A stretch of DNA of 64,000 nucleotides from Desulfomonile tiedjei (GCA_016218715.1 JACRDG010000039.1:28328-92327), one strand, 5' to 3'. Positions 44,753 to 53,400 are shown, counted from the stretch's first letter. Translations and numbers: made by a program. Notes: generated by a model not told the origin, from the sequence alone.

Positions 44753-45922
44753 ATGGAAGAGTTTGAACGGTTTGACTTAACCGAAGAAGAACGAATGCTT
44801 CGAGACATGGTTCGGCGCCTGGCCAAGGAGAAGGTGGCTCCCGGCGCGGAAGAGCGAGATAAGAAGGGTGAATACCCGTACGACATGCTCGAACTGATGA
44901 AGGAAAACGGCCTGATGGGGATCGATTTCCCTGAAGCCTACGATGGCATGGCCGCAGGGATGATCGCGCATTGCGTAGTGGTGGAGGAGCTTGCCAAGGC
45001 TGACGCAGCCGTTGCCCTGATCCCCTCGTGCCAGGAACTGGGGAGCCTCCCCATCATTCTGGCCGGCACCCACGAACAGAAAGAAAAGTACCTCAAGCCC
45101 TTGTCCACGGGCGAGAAGCTCGCAGCCTTCGGCCTCACCGAGGCCAAGGGCGGCTCGGACGTGGCCGCGCTCAAGACCAGGGCCGTGCGCAAAGGCGACA
45201 AGTACATTCTCAACGGCACCAAAATGTGGATCACCAACGGAGGCGTGGCAGACACCTACTGCATCTACGCGGTTACCGACCCAGACAAGCCACAGCACCA
45301 GAATGCGAGCGTCTTCATCCTGGAAAAGGGTATGCCGGGCTTTTCCGTCGGCAAGAAGGAGAGCAAGCTCGGAATCCGTTGTTCGGACACGCGGGAACTC
45401 GTCTTCGAGGACGTGGAAGTGCCGGTGGAAAACCTCCTCGCCGGGGAAGGTCAAGGATTCCACATCATGATGAAGACCCTCGACTTCAGCCGCCCGTCGG
45501 TTGCCGCTCAAGCGCTGGGTATTGCCGCGGGCGCGTTCGAGTACGCCACGGAGTACGCGAAGGAGCGCATCACCTTCGGCAAACCGATCATCAGGCATCA
45601 GGCGATCGCGTTCAAACTCGCGGACATGTCCATGAGGACGACCGCTGCTCGCCAGCTTCTCTGGAAGACGTGCTCGCTCCTGGACAAGGAGGGCAAGGAT
45701 CTCTCCAGAATTCCCGCTGAGACGATTCGTCACTCGTCCATGTCCAAGGCGTACTGTTCGGACGTGGCCATGTGGACCACCATAGAGGCTGTGCAGGTTT
45801 TGGGCGGGTTTGGTTACAGCACCGAATACCCGGTGGAGAGAATGATGCGGGACGCGAAGATCACCCAGATCTACGAGGGGACCAACGAGATTCAGCGTAT
45901 CGTCATCGCTTCTACGCTGTAA
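44753..45922 (+). CDS. Acyl-CoA dehydrogenase
   Basis: A 389-residue FAD enzyme oxidising short-chain acyl-CoA. FAD/substrate block is AFGLTEAKGGSDVAALKT, the ITNGG motif follows, and the catalytic Glu is in QIYEGTNEIQRIV near the C-terminus. AGGAG precedes the ATG. No electron-transfer flavoprotein genes are adjacent. In an anaerobe it could run in the butyrate/crotonate direction either way. Likely same regulatory unit as the hydroxybutyryl-CoA dehydrogenase. Confidence 0.95.
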   Translation: MEEFERFDLTEEERMLRDMVRRLAKEKVAPGAEERDKKGEYPYDMLELMKENGLMGIDFPEAYDGMAAGMIAHCVVVEELAKADAAVALIPSCQELGSLPIILAGTHEQKEKYLKPLSTGEKLAAFGLTEAKGGSDVAALKTRAVRKGDKYILNGTKMWITNGGVADTYCIYAVTDPDKPQHQNASVFILEKGMPGFSVGKKESKLGIRCSDTRELVFEDVEVPVENLLAGEGQGFHIMMKTLDFSRPSVAAQALGIAAGAFEYATEYAKERITFGKPIIRHQAIAFKLADMSMRTTAARQLLWKTCSLLDKEGKDLSRIPAETIRHSSMSKAYCSDVAMWTTIEAVQVLGGFGYSTEYPVERMMRDAKITQIYEGTNEIQRIVIASTL

Positions 45923-45994
45923 GCTCAAGTTTGCACGCCTGTTTTCCCGAGAGGAGCGCGGCGATTGCCGTGCTCCTTCTCTTTTGGCACGAAT

Positions 45995-46477
45995 ATGGAA
46001 GGAATCGCGTTTAAGCCGATCGGCGTCATTCACTCCCCGTTCCGAGAGCGAGAAGGAACGCCAATACAGCCAGCCGGAGCACGCGGAATCGAGGGAACGG
46101 TCGAGTTGCTGCCGGAGTACGCAGCAGGCTGCAAGGACCTGGACGGGTTTTCCCACATCGTCCTGCTCTATCACTTCCACCGTTCCAAAGGGTTCTCGCT
46201 GGAACTGACCCCTTTTCTGGACGATACGCCGCGCGGGGTCTTTGCGACGAGGGCGCCGGCTCGCCCGAATCCCATCGGTATCTCCGTGGTAAGGCTCGTG
46301 GGAGTGGAAGGCTCGACGCTCCACATCCAGGACCTGGACATCCTCGATGGAACTCCGCTCCTGGACATCAAGCCGTACGTGCCGGAAATCGGGCCGGATG
46401 ATGAGGTGCGCTTCGGGTGGCTCGAAGGGAAGACGCAACGCATGGGCACAGCGAAGGCCGACGAGAGGTTCAGGTAG
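45995..46477 (+). CDS. trmO: tRNA (t6A37) N6-methyltransferase TrmO-like
   Basis: A 160-residue protein. It has the beta-barrel VirR/TsaA fold with the family blocks KPIGVIHSPFRE, GIEGTVELLPEY, DGFSHIVLLYHFH and TRAPARPNPIGISVVRL, which bind SAM in an unusual way. It adds a methyl group to t6A37 in tRNA-Thr. The RBS before the chosen ATG is weak; a longer frame adds ten residues. It follows the dehydrogenase gene by 72 bases. Confidence 0.9.
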   Translation: MEGIAFKPIGVIHSPFREREGTPIQPAGARGIEGTVELLPEYAAGCKDLDGFSHIVLLYHFHRSKGFSLELTPFLDDTPRGVFATRAPARPNPIGISVVRLVGVEGSTLHIQDLDILDGTPLLDIKPYVPEIGPDDEVRFGWLEGKTQRMGTAKADERFR

Positions 46478-46642
46478 CCTCTGCGACACCCGGCGCCGAA
46501 CCGATCGCCAGTGCGAGAGGCCAACGATTGCGATAAGCTTCCTGAGGGTGTAGCATATCCACGTGATCCGCTTCATACATGCGGCCACGTATTCTTGTCG
46601 GACGCGGTTTCCGTTCATCACCGCGGCCTCGCTGGCTAAATT

Positions 46643-46700
46643 GGTGGGACAGGCATCTTGCCTGTCCTTTCTCGATGGACGGGCAAGTTGCCTGTCCCAC
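46643..46700. repeat. BIME-like paired hairpin, copy 3
   Basis: GGTGGGACAGGCATCTTGCC and its inverted partner GGCAAGTTGCCTGTCCCAC flank a short spacer. Nearly identical to 50909-50967. Confidence 0.8.
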
Positions 46701-46708
46701 AGTGCTCC

Positions 46709-46747
46709 GCGAAATTCGTGACCGAATTTGTGACGAGAAGTACTAAG
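46709..46747. repeat. Companion repeat, copy 3
   Basis: GCGAAATTCGTGACCGAATT...GAAGTACTAAG, nine bases after the BIME-like element, as at 29031-29068. Confidence 0.55.
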
Positions 46748-46772
46748 TTGTTTCGATGGAGATCCCTGGAAT

Positions 46773-47984
46773 ATGAGTCAGAGCTGGGTACCAATCACGA
46801 CTATACTGAAGACTGTCCCTAAGATCCTGGAGATGCCCGCGTACGCCAAGAACGTGGCGATGATCCAGGTGGACAAATTCCTCCGCAACCTCTTCCCCCA
46901 CACTGAAGAAGGAGCCGCCAACCGCGTGCGCCAGTGCAGCATTCGGATCACCGACATCTGCAACCTCCGATGCCATACCTGCGGCCAATGGGGGGACAGC
47001 GGTTTCCTGCGCGCGGAGTCCGTAAAAGAGCTGAAACAGCGGGAAGTAACGCCAGACCGCTACATCAAGCTGCTCCGCGACCTCAACGAGAACGGGCACA
47101 CCCCGTCGGTCTACCTCTGGGGTGGCGAGCCGATGCTCTACAAGGGGTCCGTGGAGATCATCGAGGAAGCAGCTCGCCTCGGCATGGCCCCCAGTATTGC
47201 GACCAACGGAACCGGTGTCGCGGAGCACGCGGAGAGACTCGTAGCCGCGCCCATGTTCGTGGTCCAGGTTTCCGTGGACGGCCCTGACGAAGCCACACAC
47301 AACGCGTCCAGGCCCGGGGCGAATCCCAGCGTGAATAACTTCGCCACGATCAACAAGGCTATCGACCGTATCGCCGGGATCCGTCGCGAGAGAAAACAGC
47401 GGCTCCCGCTCATTGCCGCGCTCACCACCATCAACAACGTCAACTACAACCGTCTGCTGGACATCTACGAGGTTTTCCGGGACAAGGTCGACGTCTGCGT
47501 GTTCTACCTCGCATGGTGGATAGACGAGCAGTCTGCGGAGAGGCACGCCAAGGACTTCCAGGAACGCTTCGGATTCCCTCCCCAGAAGCATTTCGGCTGG
47601 ATCGGAAACTGGAGACCGCCCGATTACGAGGTACTGTCCGAGCAACTCAAGAGCCTCAACGAGGTCGCAAGCAAGTTTTCAGGCCCGGGAGTAGTCATCA
47701 TGCCCCCACTCACCGATACCCCGGATCTCCAGCGATACTACACCGACCACGATTGCTCGTTCGGCTTCGATCGCTGCGTCTCAATCTACAGCGCGGTGGA
47801 GATCAACTCCAACGGCGATATGTCCCCGTGCCGGGATTATCACGACTACGTGGTGGGTAACGTCAAAGAAGCCACGATTACCGAACTCTGGAACTCGGAA
47901 CCGTACAAGAAATTCAGGAAGAGCCTCACCGAAAAAGGCCTCATGCCCGTTTGCACTCGCTGCTGCGGCTTGATGGGATATTAA
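46773..47984 (+). CDS. Radical SAM/SPASM-type protein
   Basis: A 403-residue protein. The 4Fe-4S/SAM motif is CNLRCHTC (about residue 65), with the GGEP block in YLWGGEPMLY. The C-terminal part holds further Cys (HDCSFGFDRC, SPCRDYHDY, CTRCCG), consistent with an auxiliary-cluster SPASM or twitch domain. The N-terminal 50 residues are an amphipathic extension. Such proteins modify peptides, sugars or cofactors; nothing nearby shows the substrate. The last 44 bases overlap the convergent Gx-transporter gene. No strong RBS. Confidence 0.88.
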   Translation: MSQSWVPITTILKTVPKILEMPAYAKNVAMIQVDKFLRNLFPHTEEGAANRVRQCSIRITDICNLRCHTCGQWGDSGFLRAESVKELKQREVTPDRYIKLLRDLNENGHTPSVYLWGGEPMLYKGSVEIIEEAARLGMAPSIATNGTGVAEHAERLVAAPMFVVQVSVDGPDEATHNASRPGANPSVNNFATINKAIDRIAGIRRERKQRLPLIAALTTINNVNYNRLLDIYEVFRDKVDVCVFYLAWWIDEQSAERHAKDFQERFGFPPQKHFGWIGNWRPPDYEVLSEQLKSLNEVASKFSGPGVVIMPPLTDTPDLQRYYTDHDCSFGFDRCVSIYSAVEINSNGDMSPCRDYHDYVVGNVKEATITELWNSEPYKKFRKSLTEKGLMPVCTRCCGLMGY

Positions 47985-48489
47985 CCGCGGTTGTCCTGAA
48001 ATGCTTGACGAAGACCCGCGATGCCAAGCCGTTCAGGAAGCCGGTACCGGCCGCGGTCAACAGCATCAGCGGTAAGAGAACCAGTGCGGCCTCGTTTCTA
48101 ATGAAGAGCAGGTAGGCCACCGTGAGCTGTGCTATGTTGTGCACCACGGCTCCGACCACGCTGATCCCGATTTCCGAGAATACTCCGGCGGTGAACCGGT
48201 ACGTCAGTCCCATCGCCAGGACCGCGCAGAGGCCTCCGGCAATCGACAGCACGAAGGCAGGCGATCCGAACAGCCCGAACGCGAAAGATCCCAAGACGAT
48301 GCGTCCTAACGTAATCACCAGCGCATCCTTGAATCCGAAGAGTTCCAGCGTCGCGAGCCCTATGATGTTGGCGAAACCGAACCTGAACCACACCACAGTG
48401 ATCGGGATGAGGCCTTCAGCCGTGTGGATGACCGTTGCCAGGGCCAGCAGCAAGGCCAATCGCGCGAGTTTCACCACCTGGTCGGTCAT
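47941..48489 (-). CDS. Gx transporter family membrane protein
   Basis: A 182-residue protein with about five membrane helices. The repeated Gly-x pattern (GSFAFGLFGSPAF, AGGLCAVLAMGL) and VHNIAQLTVAY are typical of the Gx_transp family, once annotated as heptaprenyl diphosphate synthase component I. With a NusG-II-domain partner it recurs in flavin-linked extracellular electron-transfer loci; here no ApbE or FMN-binding gene is adjacent. It overlaps the NusG-II gene by four bases and the convergent radical SAM gene by 44 bases. Confidence 0.85.
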   Translation of the reverse strand: MTDQVVKLARLALLLALATVIHTAEGLIPITVVWFRFGFANIIGLATLELFGFKDALVITLGRIVLGSFAFGLFGSPAFVLSIAGGLCAVLAMGLTYRFTAGVFSEIGISVVGAVVHNIAQLTVAYLLFIRNEAALVLLPLMLLTAAGTGFLNGLASRVFVKHFRTTAVNIPSSRSSECKRA

Positions 48490-48926
48490 CGAGTCACTGC
48501 GTCAATGCCGTCGTCACGGGGCTTGGTTGTTCTGACCACCACCTCGTTGGGGATGCAGACCACCACACCCCCCTCCGGGCCCACGTCGCCCATCTTGGTG
48601 CACGTCTTGTGAGGGCACGGGGATGACTCGATGCACGCGCGGCCCCCTTTGATGCGAACGACCGTTAACCCTAACCGTCCCGGGACCTCGATCAGGCGTT
48701 CGTCCGCGAGGGGGTAGCTCCCGAGGAGCCGATCCTCTGAAACGACATCCACCTCGGCCCCTCCGGACAGGACCCACCGGGGTAAGACCACCATGAGCGC
48801 CGCCCCGATCAAGACCACAGCGGCCAGCAAAGTCTTGTCGCCGATGGTCATGTACCGCCGCGGGTCGGTCGAACTGTCAGGATGGTCCGAGAATCTGTTC
48901 TTTCGAAACATGTTCGGTGCTTTCAA
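48486..48926 (-). CDS. NusG domain II-containing membrane-anchored protein
   Basis: A 146-residue protein. One membrane helix (about residues 33-52) is followed by a NusG-II beta domain with VVRIKGGRACIESSPCPHKTC, CIPN and a final basic tail. The CxxxxC..C pattern is characteristic of the extracytoplasmic NusG-II family. It precedes the Gx-transporter gene with a 4-base overlap, so the two are translated together. An alternative ATG lies 15 bases downstream. Function unknown; context suggests redox or quinone/flavin-related envelope work. Confidence 0.85.
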   Translation of the reverse strand: MKAPNMFRKNRFSDHPDSSTDPRRYMTIGDKTLLAAVVLIGAALMVVLPRWVLSGGAEVDVVSEDRLLGSYPLADERLIEVPGRLGLTVVRIKGGRACIESSPCPHKTCTKMGDVGPEGGVVVCIPNEVVVRTTKPRDDGIDAVTR

Positions 48927-49086
48927 GGTACAGCAGTTAGCAAATTTTCTGGCCGTCGGCCATCCAACAGGACACTATTCTTGGTAACTGCTATAACAGC
49001 GAAACGTCAATTCTTCAACGGGCTCGTACAGGAGGTCTCTTGCCCTGGAGGAACGCCCATTATGAAAAGAAGATTCTTTATTCTGC

Positions 49087-49113
49087 TTGCATCATGCCGG
49101 GATTCGTTATAAA
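49087..49113 (+). promoter_or_regulatory. Promoter upstream of nrdR
   Basis: TTGCAT, 15 bases, TATAAA. The spacer is short, so the match is only fair. The start near 49120 would precede nrdR by about 45 bases. No NrdR box pair was identified. Confidence 0.35.
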
Positions 49114-49162
49114 TATCAGTTGATCAAGATCGGTACGCAGACGACTCCGTACAAGGCGGTCC

Positions 49163-49693
49163 ATGATGAAATGCCCGGCCTGCGGCGCCATCGACGATAG
49201 AGTGATCGACTCACGCATGGCTAAGGATAATAGCGTAATTCGACGACGACGTCAGTGCCTCGCGTGCAAGAAACGGTTCACGACTTACGAGAGAATCGAA
49301 GAGATCCTCCCCTATGTGATCAAAAAGGACGGCCGCAGAGAAGCCTTCGATCGAAGAAAAATCGTTGAAGGAATGCGCCGGGCATGCGAAAAAAGACCGA
49401 TAAGCATCGAGCGCATCGAAACGGTGGCTGATGCCATCGAGCAAGAACTGATGGATCGATCCGAGAAAGAGATCAGCGTCTCGTTCATCGGTGAACGAGT
49501 CATGGCAGCGCTCGAAGAGATGGATGACATCGCGTACGTGAGATTCGCCTCCGTGTATCGCTCTTTCCGGGATATTGAGGAATTCATTCAAGAAATACGG
49601 GAATTGTCTGACCTCAAGGAAGCCCGGGAACAACGTCGCTCGCAAAATGGATCCCCTGATGGAGAAGACGCAGAAATCCAAGATTCCCCCTGA
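49163..49693 (+). CDS. nrdR: Transcriptional repressor NrdR
   Basis: A 176-residue repressor of ribonucleotide reductase genes. The zinc ribbon is [35 protein letters not shown], then the ATP-cone domain ([16 protein letters not shown]). It binds DNA in response to dATP/ATP. The last 25 residues are an acidic, Ser/Gln-rich extension. A second ATG directly follows the first. ribD begins inside its 3' end, a frequent pairing. Confidence 0.97.
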   Translation: MMKCPACGAIDDRVIDSRMAKDNSVIRRRRQCLACKKRFTTYERIEEILPYVIKKDGRREAFDRRKIVEGMRRACEKRPISIERIETVADAIEQELMDRSEKEISVSFIGERVMAALEEMDDIAYVRFASVYRSFRDIEEFIQEIRELSDLKEAREQRRSQNGSPDGEDAEIQDSP

Positions 49694-50819
49694 GGCAAGA
49701 AGATTCATGTCGCTGGCCCTCAAGCTCGCCAGGCGCCGACTGGGGCGAACGTCGCCGAATCCGGTCGTCGGAGCGGTGATCGTCAAGAATGGCGAAGTGG
49801 TGGGTGAAGGGTACCATCGCGCGGCCGGTGAACCGCACGCGGAGGTTGAAGCCATCAGGGCGGCAGGATCGCAGGCACGAGGAGCCGAGCTGTTCGTCAC
49901 GCTCGAACCCTGCAACCACCACGGTCGCACCCCGCCCTGCACATCAGCCATTCTGGAAGCCGGCATCAAGAAGGTGTGGTACGGTATCGACGATCCGAAT
50001 CCCGGAGTCAGGGGCGGCGGAGCGCTCACGCTGCGCCAGGCGGGCATTGAGGTGGCAGGCGGGGTGATCGAGAACCGGTGCCGCCGGATCAACGAGGTGT
50101 ATCTTACGAACGTCACGCTCCATCGCCCGTTCGTGTTCCTGAAGTTGGCGATGAGCATGGACGGCAGGATAGCTACCCGTACCGGACACTCGCAGTGGAT
50201 CACCTCGGACCTGTCCCGTCGGAAGGTGCACCGGCTAAGGGATCGCGTGTCGGCGATCATGGTGGGGGTTGGAACCGTACTGGCCGACAATCCGTCCCTG
50301 ACGACGCGTCTCCCGTCTCGGCGAGGGCAAGACCCGGTTCGGATCGTCGCGGACTCGCGATTGAGGACCCCGCTTGATTCGGCCCTATTCAGTTCGTCTC
50401 CCCGGGCGGGAGTGATTATTGCTACCGTGCAGAATCCTCCCGGGGATCAGCGGCGGCAGTTGGAAAAACTCGGCGCCAAGGTGATCCGAACTTCCGGCGA
50501 CACGAAGGTGGACCTCCGCGACCTGTTTCTCAAACTCTACCGGGGAGGGATTACCTCGGTGCTGATCGAGGGGGGCGCAGGACTCGCGTGGGCCGCGTTG
50601 GAGGCCGGGGCGGTAGACCGTTGCCTGTTCTTTTACGCGCCCATGATCATTGGCGGCCGAGAAGCGCCCAGTGGCGTGGAAGGAGCCGGAGTCAGTCGCC
50701 TCGAGGAAGCGGCGCGCCTCGGCGACATACAGGTGAGCCGCGTCGGACCGGACATTCTCGTGAATGGGAGGGTCCTGTATCCCGAGGAACCGGAACTGCC
50801 CCAGGAAGCGGCTTTGTGA
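49647..50819 (+). CDS. ribD: Riboflavin biosynthesis protein RibD
   Basis: A 390-residue bifunctional enzyme. The N-terminal deaminase has HAEVEAI and [11 protein letters not shown] (zinc ligands). The C-terminal reductase (from about residue 165) has [10 protein letters not shown] and [14 protein letters not shown]. It converts diaminohydroxyphosphoribosyl-aminopyrimidine to the ribityl form in flavin synthesis. The start overlaps nrdR by 47 bases; ATGs at 49647 and 49659 are both possible and neither has a strong RBS. Downstream rib genes are not adjacent. Confidence 0.96.
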   Translation: MDPLMEKTQKSKIPPEARRFMSLALKLARRRLGRTSPNPVVGAVIVKNGEVVGEGYHRAAGEPHAEVEAIRAAGSQARGAELFVTLEPCNHHGRTPPCTSAILEAGIKKVWYGIDDPNPGVRGGGALTLRQAGIEVAGGVIENRCRRINEVYLTNVTLHRPFVFLKLAMSMDGRIATRTGHSQWITSDLSRRKVHRLRDRVSAIMVGVGTVLADNPSLTTRLPSRRGQDPVRIVADSRLRTPLDSALFSSSPRAGVIIATVQNPPGDQRRQLEKLGAKVIRTSGDTKVDLRDLFLKLYRGGITSVLIEGGAGLAWAALEAGAVDRCLFFYAPMIIGGREAPSGVEGAGVSRLEEAARLGDIQVSRVGPDILVNGRVLYPEEPELPQEAAL

Positions 50820-50908
50820 CGAGGGTCCCGCGCGCCGCCGTTTTAGTGACATCGATGCGCGGCTGACCAGGCTACTTCATAAATACGGCGACGCATTTCG
50901 GGAAGCAT

Positions 50909-50967
50909 GGTGGGACAGGCATCTTGCCTGTCCATGAGGAAATGACAGGCGGGACGCCTGTCCCACC
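50909..50967. repeat. BIME-like paired hairpin, copy 4
   Basis: GGTGGGACAGGCATCTTGCC and the inverse GACAGGCGGGACGCCTGTCC. Matches 46643-46700 almost base for base in its left half. Confidence 0.8.
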
Positions 50968-51015
50968 GAACAGCCAGCGAGGCCACGGCGATAAACGACA
51001 ACCGTGTCCTTCATA

Positions 51016-51047
51016 AATACTCGACTGTATTTAGGAAATCGAGTATT
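51016..51047. promoter_or_regulatory. Inverted repeat upstream of the YciO-type gene
   Basis: AATACTCGA ... TCGAGTATT, a perfect 9-base arm repeat with a 14-base centre, in the 300-base spacer before 51124. It could be an operator or a remnant repeat. Confidence 0.35.
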
Positions 51048-51123
51048 AAGAGACTGAATCCGTCAGGTCTTCTCGTCTGGGGCGACGCCCCAATGCTCGC
51101 CCGGCACAACAAGAGTTGGTTCC

Positions 51124-51732
51124 ATGATACTTCAACTAAATGCGACCCATCCGCAACCGAGGCACGTTGCGCGAGTGGCTCAGGTCCTGGCAAACGATGG
51201 GGTCATCGTCTACCCCACTGACACGGTCTACGGGCTCGGTTGCGACATCAAGAGCCGAAAGGCGCTGGAACGAGTTCGACGTATCAAAAAGATGGACAAC
51301 AAGCGGCACCTCTCCTTCGTCTTCGCCGATTTGAAGAGCATTGCCGAATACGCACAGGTGTCGGACAACGCGTACAAGATTCTCCGGCGTTACCTGCCCG
51401 GCCCGTACACCTTTGTCTTGAAAGCGACGCGCCTTGTTCCGCGAATCGTGCTGACAAAACGCAATGAGGTGGGGATCAGAATCCCGGACAATCGCATCTG
51501 CCAGGCATTGGTAAAAGAACTCGGAAACCCCATCCTCAGCTCGTCGGTTCGGATGCCCGACGAACAACTCCTGGATGACCCGATAGAGATCGATAAGATG
51601 TACAGATCCCAGGTGGATCTCGTAGTCGACGGCGGCGTGTTTCTCCCGGAACCCTCTTCCGTAATCAGCCTGCTAGACGACCAGCCGACGATCATCCGCG
51701 AAGGCAAAGGAGACGTGGAGCCGTTCCGGTAA
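51124..51732 (+). CDS. Sua5/YciO/YrdC-family protein, YciO type
   Basis: A 202-residue protein. The nucleotide/RNA-binding fold is shown by VIVYPTDTVYGLGCDI (about residue 28), PGPYTFVLKATRLVPR, GIRIPDN and the end REGKGDVEPF. The last blocks match E. coli YciO more closely than TsaC/Sua5, so it is probably YciO-like and may not be the main t6A enzyme. Starts with ATG but no strong RBS. The large hairpin at 51786-51817 ends its transcript. Confidence 0.85.
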   Translation: MILQLNATHPQPRHVARVAQVLANDGVIVYPTDTVYGLGCDIKSRKALERVRRIKKMDNKRHLSFVFADLKSIAEYAQVSDNAYKILRRYLPGPYTFVLKATRLVPRIVLTKRNEVGIRIPDNRICQALVKELGNPILSSSVRMPDEQLLDDPIEIDKMYRSQVDLVVDGGVFLPEPSSVISLLDDQPTIIREGKGDVEPFR

Positions 51733-51785
51733 ACCTCAAGGGCCGCGAGGCCTCATAGCAAGCCTCTTTCAAGCGAGTGATATCA

Positions 51786-51817
51786 GGGGGAACTTCTTTG
51801 TGCAAAGAAGTTCCCCC
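51786..51817. terminator. Perfect large hairpin terminator
   Basis: GGGGGAACTTCTTTG-tg-CAAAGAAGTTCCCCC: 15 base pairs with a 2-base centre. The insertion sequence begins immediately after it (51819). Confidence 0.7.
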
Positions 51818-51818
51818 C

Positions 51819-51837
51819 GCAATAGTTTCGCCATTTT
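51819..51837. repeat. IS left terminal inverted repeat
   Basis: GCAATAGTTTCGCCATTTT; its partner at the right end, read on the minus strand, is GCTATAGTTTCGCCCTTTT. Confidence 0.8.
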
Positions 51838-51932
51838 TACATGTGCATACCAGGGTATGCGCGAAAAGTTCTTGAAAAAAGAAAGCGTTCCTGCCGAAAA
51901 CGTGTGTGAAAGCATACGAGGGGAGGAACGCC

Positions 51933-53297
51933 ATGAGTGAAGAACATGTACCACAACCTTTCGCTATTGAGGAGATCTTTTTTCGGGCCTGTTTCAGCGC
52001 GCCGAGTTGGGGTCATTTCATCGTGCTCCTCATCGGGTGGGTGTTGACCGTGGGAAAGCATACCATCAGCAACGTGATCCTCACCATGAAGCTCGAAGAG
52101 CTGGAGCACTTTGCCAGTGCGTATCGATTCCTTTCCCGGGCCGTATGGAACATAGACGATGTCTCTCAGAGGCTCTTCTCCCTCATCGTGGAGTTCTTCG
52201 TCCCGCCAGGTTCGGAGGTCGTGAGCATCGTGGACGATTCGCTCTACAAGCATTGCGGCAAGAAGATCTGCGGAGCGGGGTGGCAATACGACGGGTCTGC
52301 TCCCAAGCATGCTCGCAACAAGGGGTACGGCCTGTGCTTTGTGGTCATGGGGGTTGCTGTCTCCCTCCCGGGCATATCAGGCAGAGTCTTTTGCCTCCCC
52401 TATGCCGCACGATTCTGGTGGCCTGAACGTACCAAGGTCTCCCCAAAGCGTCTTAAACGCAAGTCCAAGCCCGAACTCGCAGCCGAACTCATTCACCTGA
52501 CGAACGGCTGGTTGGATCAGGGCCGAACGCTCCGTGTGGTCGGAGACATCGCCTACACGTGCCAAATGGTCCTGAAGTCTCTCCCGGCGGGGACACACTT
52601 CACCGGGAGAGTCCGCCTCGATTCAGCACTGTATGAGCCACCTGTCCTTCCCATCAAGCGCCCGCAGGGGCGTCCTCGGATGAAGGGGGAGCGATTGCCC
52701 ATCCCCGCTGAAATGTTCCAGGACTCTCGGCTCCCCTGGAGGGAAATTCGAGTCCTCAGCAGCGGAAGCGAGGTTGTCCTCCAGGTCTATCATCTGTTTG
52801 CCATCTGGTACCACGTGCTCGGTCCGCAGATCGTTGCCTTCCTCCTCGTCCACGATCCCAGCGGGACGCACGCTAATGCGGTATTTCTCGATACGGACGT
52901 GTGCGCCACTTCCGAAGAGATCGCGGTTCGCTATTTCGCTCGATGGAGCATTGAAATCACGAATCGCGAGACAAAACAGTTGCTTGGCGCAGCCGATCCC
53001 CAGTGTCGCTCGGAACTCTCCGTGATTCGCACTCCCATGCTCGCCTACTGGGCTTATTCGCTGGTGGTGCTCTGGTTCGTCCGGCAGTTTGCTGCCGGAA
53101 AGCGCCTCGTCGCCCCTACCAGTCCGTGGTACCGGCGCAAGATGAACATCACCTTCTCAGACATGCTTGCAGCGGCCCGACGAAGCCATATGACCCTCAG
53201 CTTTTCGCGCCAAGCCGACAAAAGCCGGGATCTGCCAAAAAACAACCCAGCGCGCTCGACGCGCGGTTCAAACTATACGAAAAGGGCGAAACTATAG
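51933..53297 (+). CDS. DDE transposase of the insertion sequence
   Basis: A 454-residue transposase of the DDE superfamily (IS701/IS4-like, DDE_5 type). The catalytic acids appear to be Asp in SIVDDSLYKH (about residue 98), Asp in VVGDIAYTC (about residue 202) and Glu in WSIEITNRETKQLLG (about residue 338). GGGGAGG precedes the ATG at 51933. The stop codon lies inside the right terminal repeat, as is usual for a compact element. The frame is intact, so the element may be active. Confidence 0.9.
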   Translation: MSEEHVPQPFAIEEIFFRACFSAPSWGHFIVLLIGWVLTVGKHTISNVILTMKLEELEHFASAYRFLSRAVWNIDDVSQRLFSLIVEFFVPPGSEVVSIVDDSLYKHCGKKICGAGWQYDGSAPKHARNKGYGLCFVVMGVAVSLPGISGRVFCLPYAARFWWPERTKVSPKRLKRKSKPELAAELIHLTNGWLDQGRTLRVVGDIAYTCQMVLKSLPAGTHFTGRVRLDSALYEPPVLPIKRPQGRPRMKGERLPIPAEMFQDSRLPWREIRVLSSGSEVVLQVYHLFAIWYHVLGPQIVAFLLVHDPSGTHANAVFLDTDVCATSEEIAVRYFARWSIEITNRETKQLLGAADPQCRSELSVIRTPMLAYWAYSLVVLWFVRQFAAGKRLVAPTSPWYRRKMNITFSDMLAAARRSHMTLSFSRQADKSRDLPKNNPARSTRGSNYTKRAKL

Positions 53298-53298
53298 C
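53280..53298. repeat. IS right terminal inverted repeat
   Basis: AAAAGGGCGAAACTATAGC; includes the transposase stop codon. It mirrors 51819-51837 with two mismatches. Confidence 0.8.
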
Positions 53299-53330
53299 CC
53301 CCCGGTCCCCCCTCAAGAAACTCTATTGCC

Positions 53331-53375
53331 CTTGGCTTTCCGGCTCTCCTCAAAGAGGAGAGCCGGAAAGCCAAG
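53331..53375. repeat. Perfect 21-base-pair hairpin
   Basis: CTTGGCTTTCCGGCTCTCCTC, three-base loop AAA, then the exact complement. It lies just outside the IS right end and has no T-run, so it is not an ordinary terminator. Confidence 0.7.
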
Positions 53376-53400
53376 GAAACTAGAAGTTTTTGGAAAGGGG

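Larger units (their letters stand above)
51819..53298 (+). mobile_element. Insertion sequence, about 1.48 kb, IS4/IS701-like
   Basis: Bounded by 19-base terminal inverted repeats (51819-51837 and 53280-53298, 17 of 19 matching) around a single DDE transposase. Both ends abut C-runs, so a short C-rich target duplication is possible but cannot be resolved. The left end sits directly against a terminator hairpin. No passenger gene. It appears intact. Confidence 0.85.

Noticed and set aside
44777..46621. 614-codon minus-strand open frame
   Set aside because: Antisense to acyl-CoA dehydrogenase and trmO; no RBS and no recognisable domain.
49063..49113. 16-codon frame with RBS (MKRRFFILLASCRDSL)
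   Set aside because: Too short to support as a gene; overlaps the nrdR promoter candidate.
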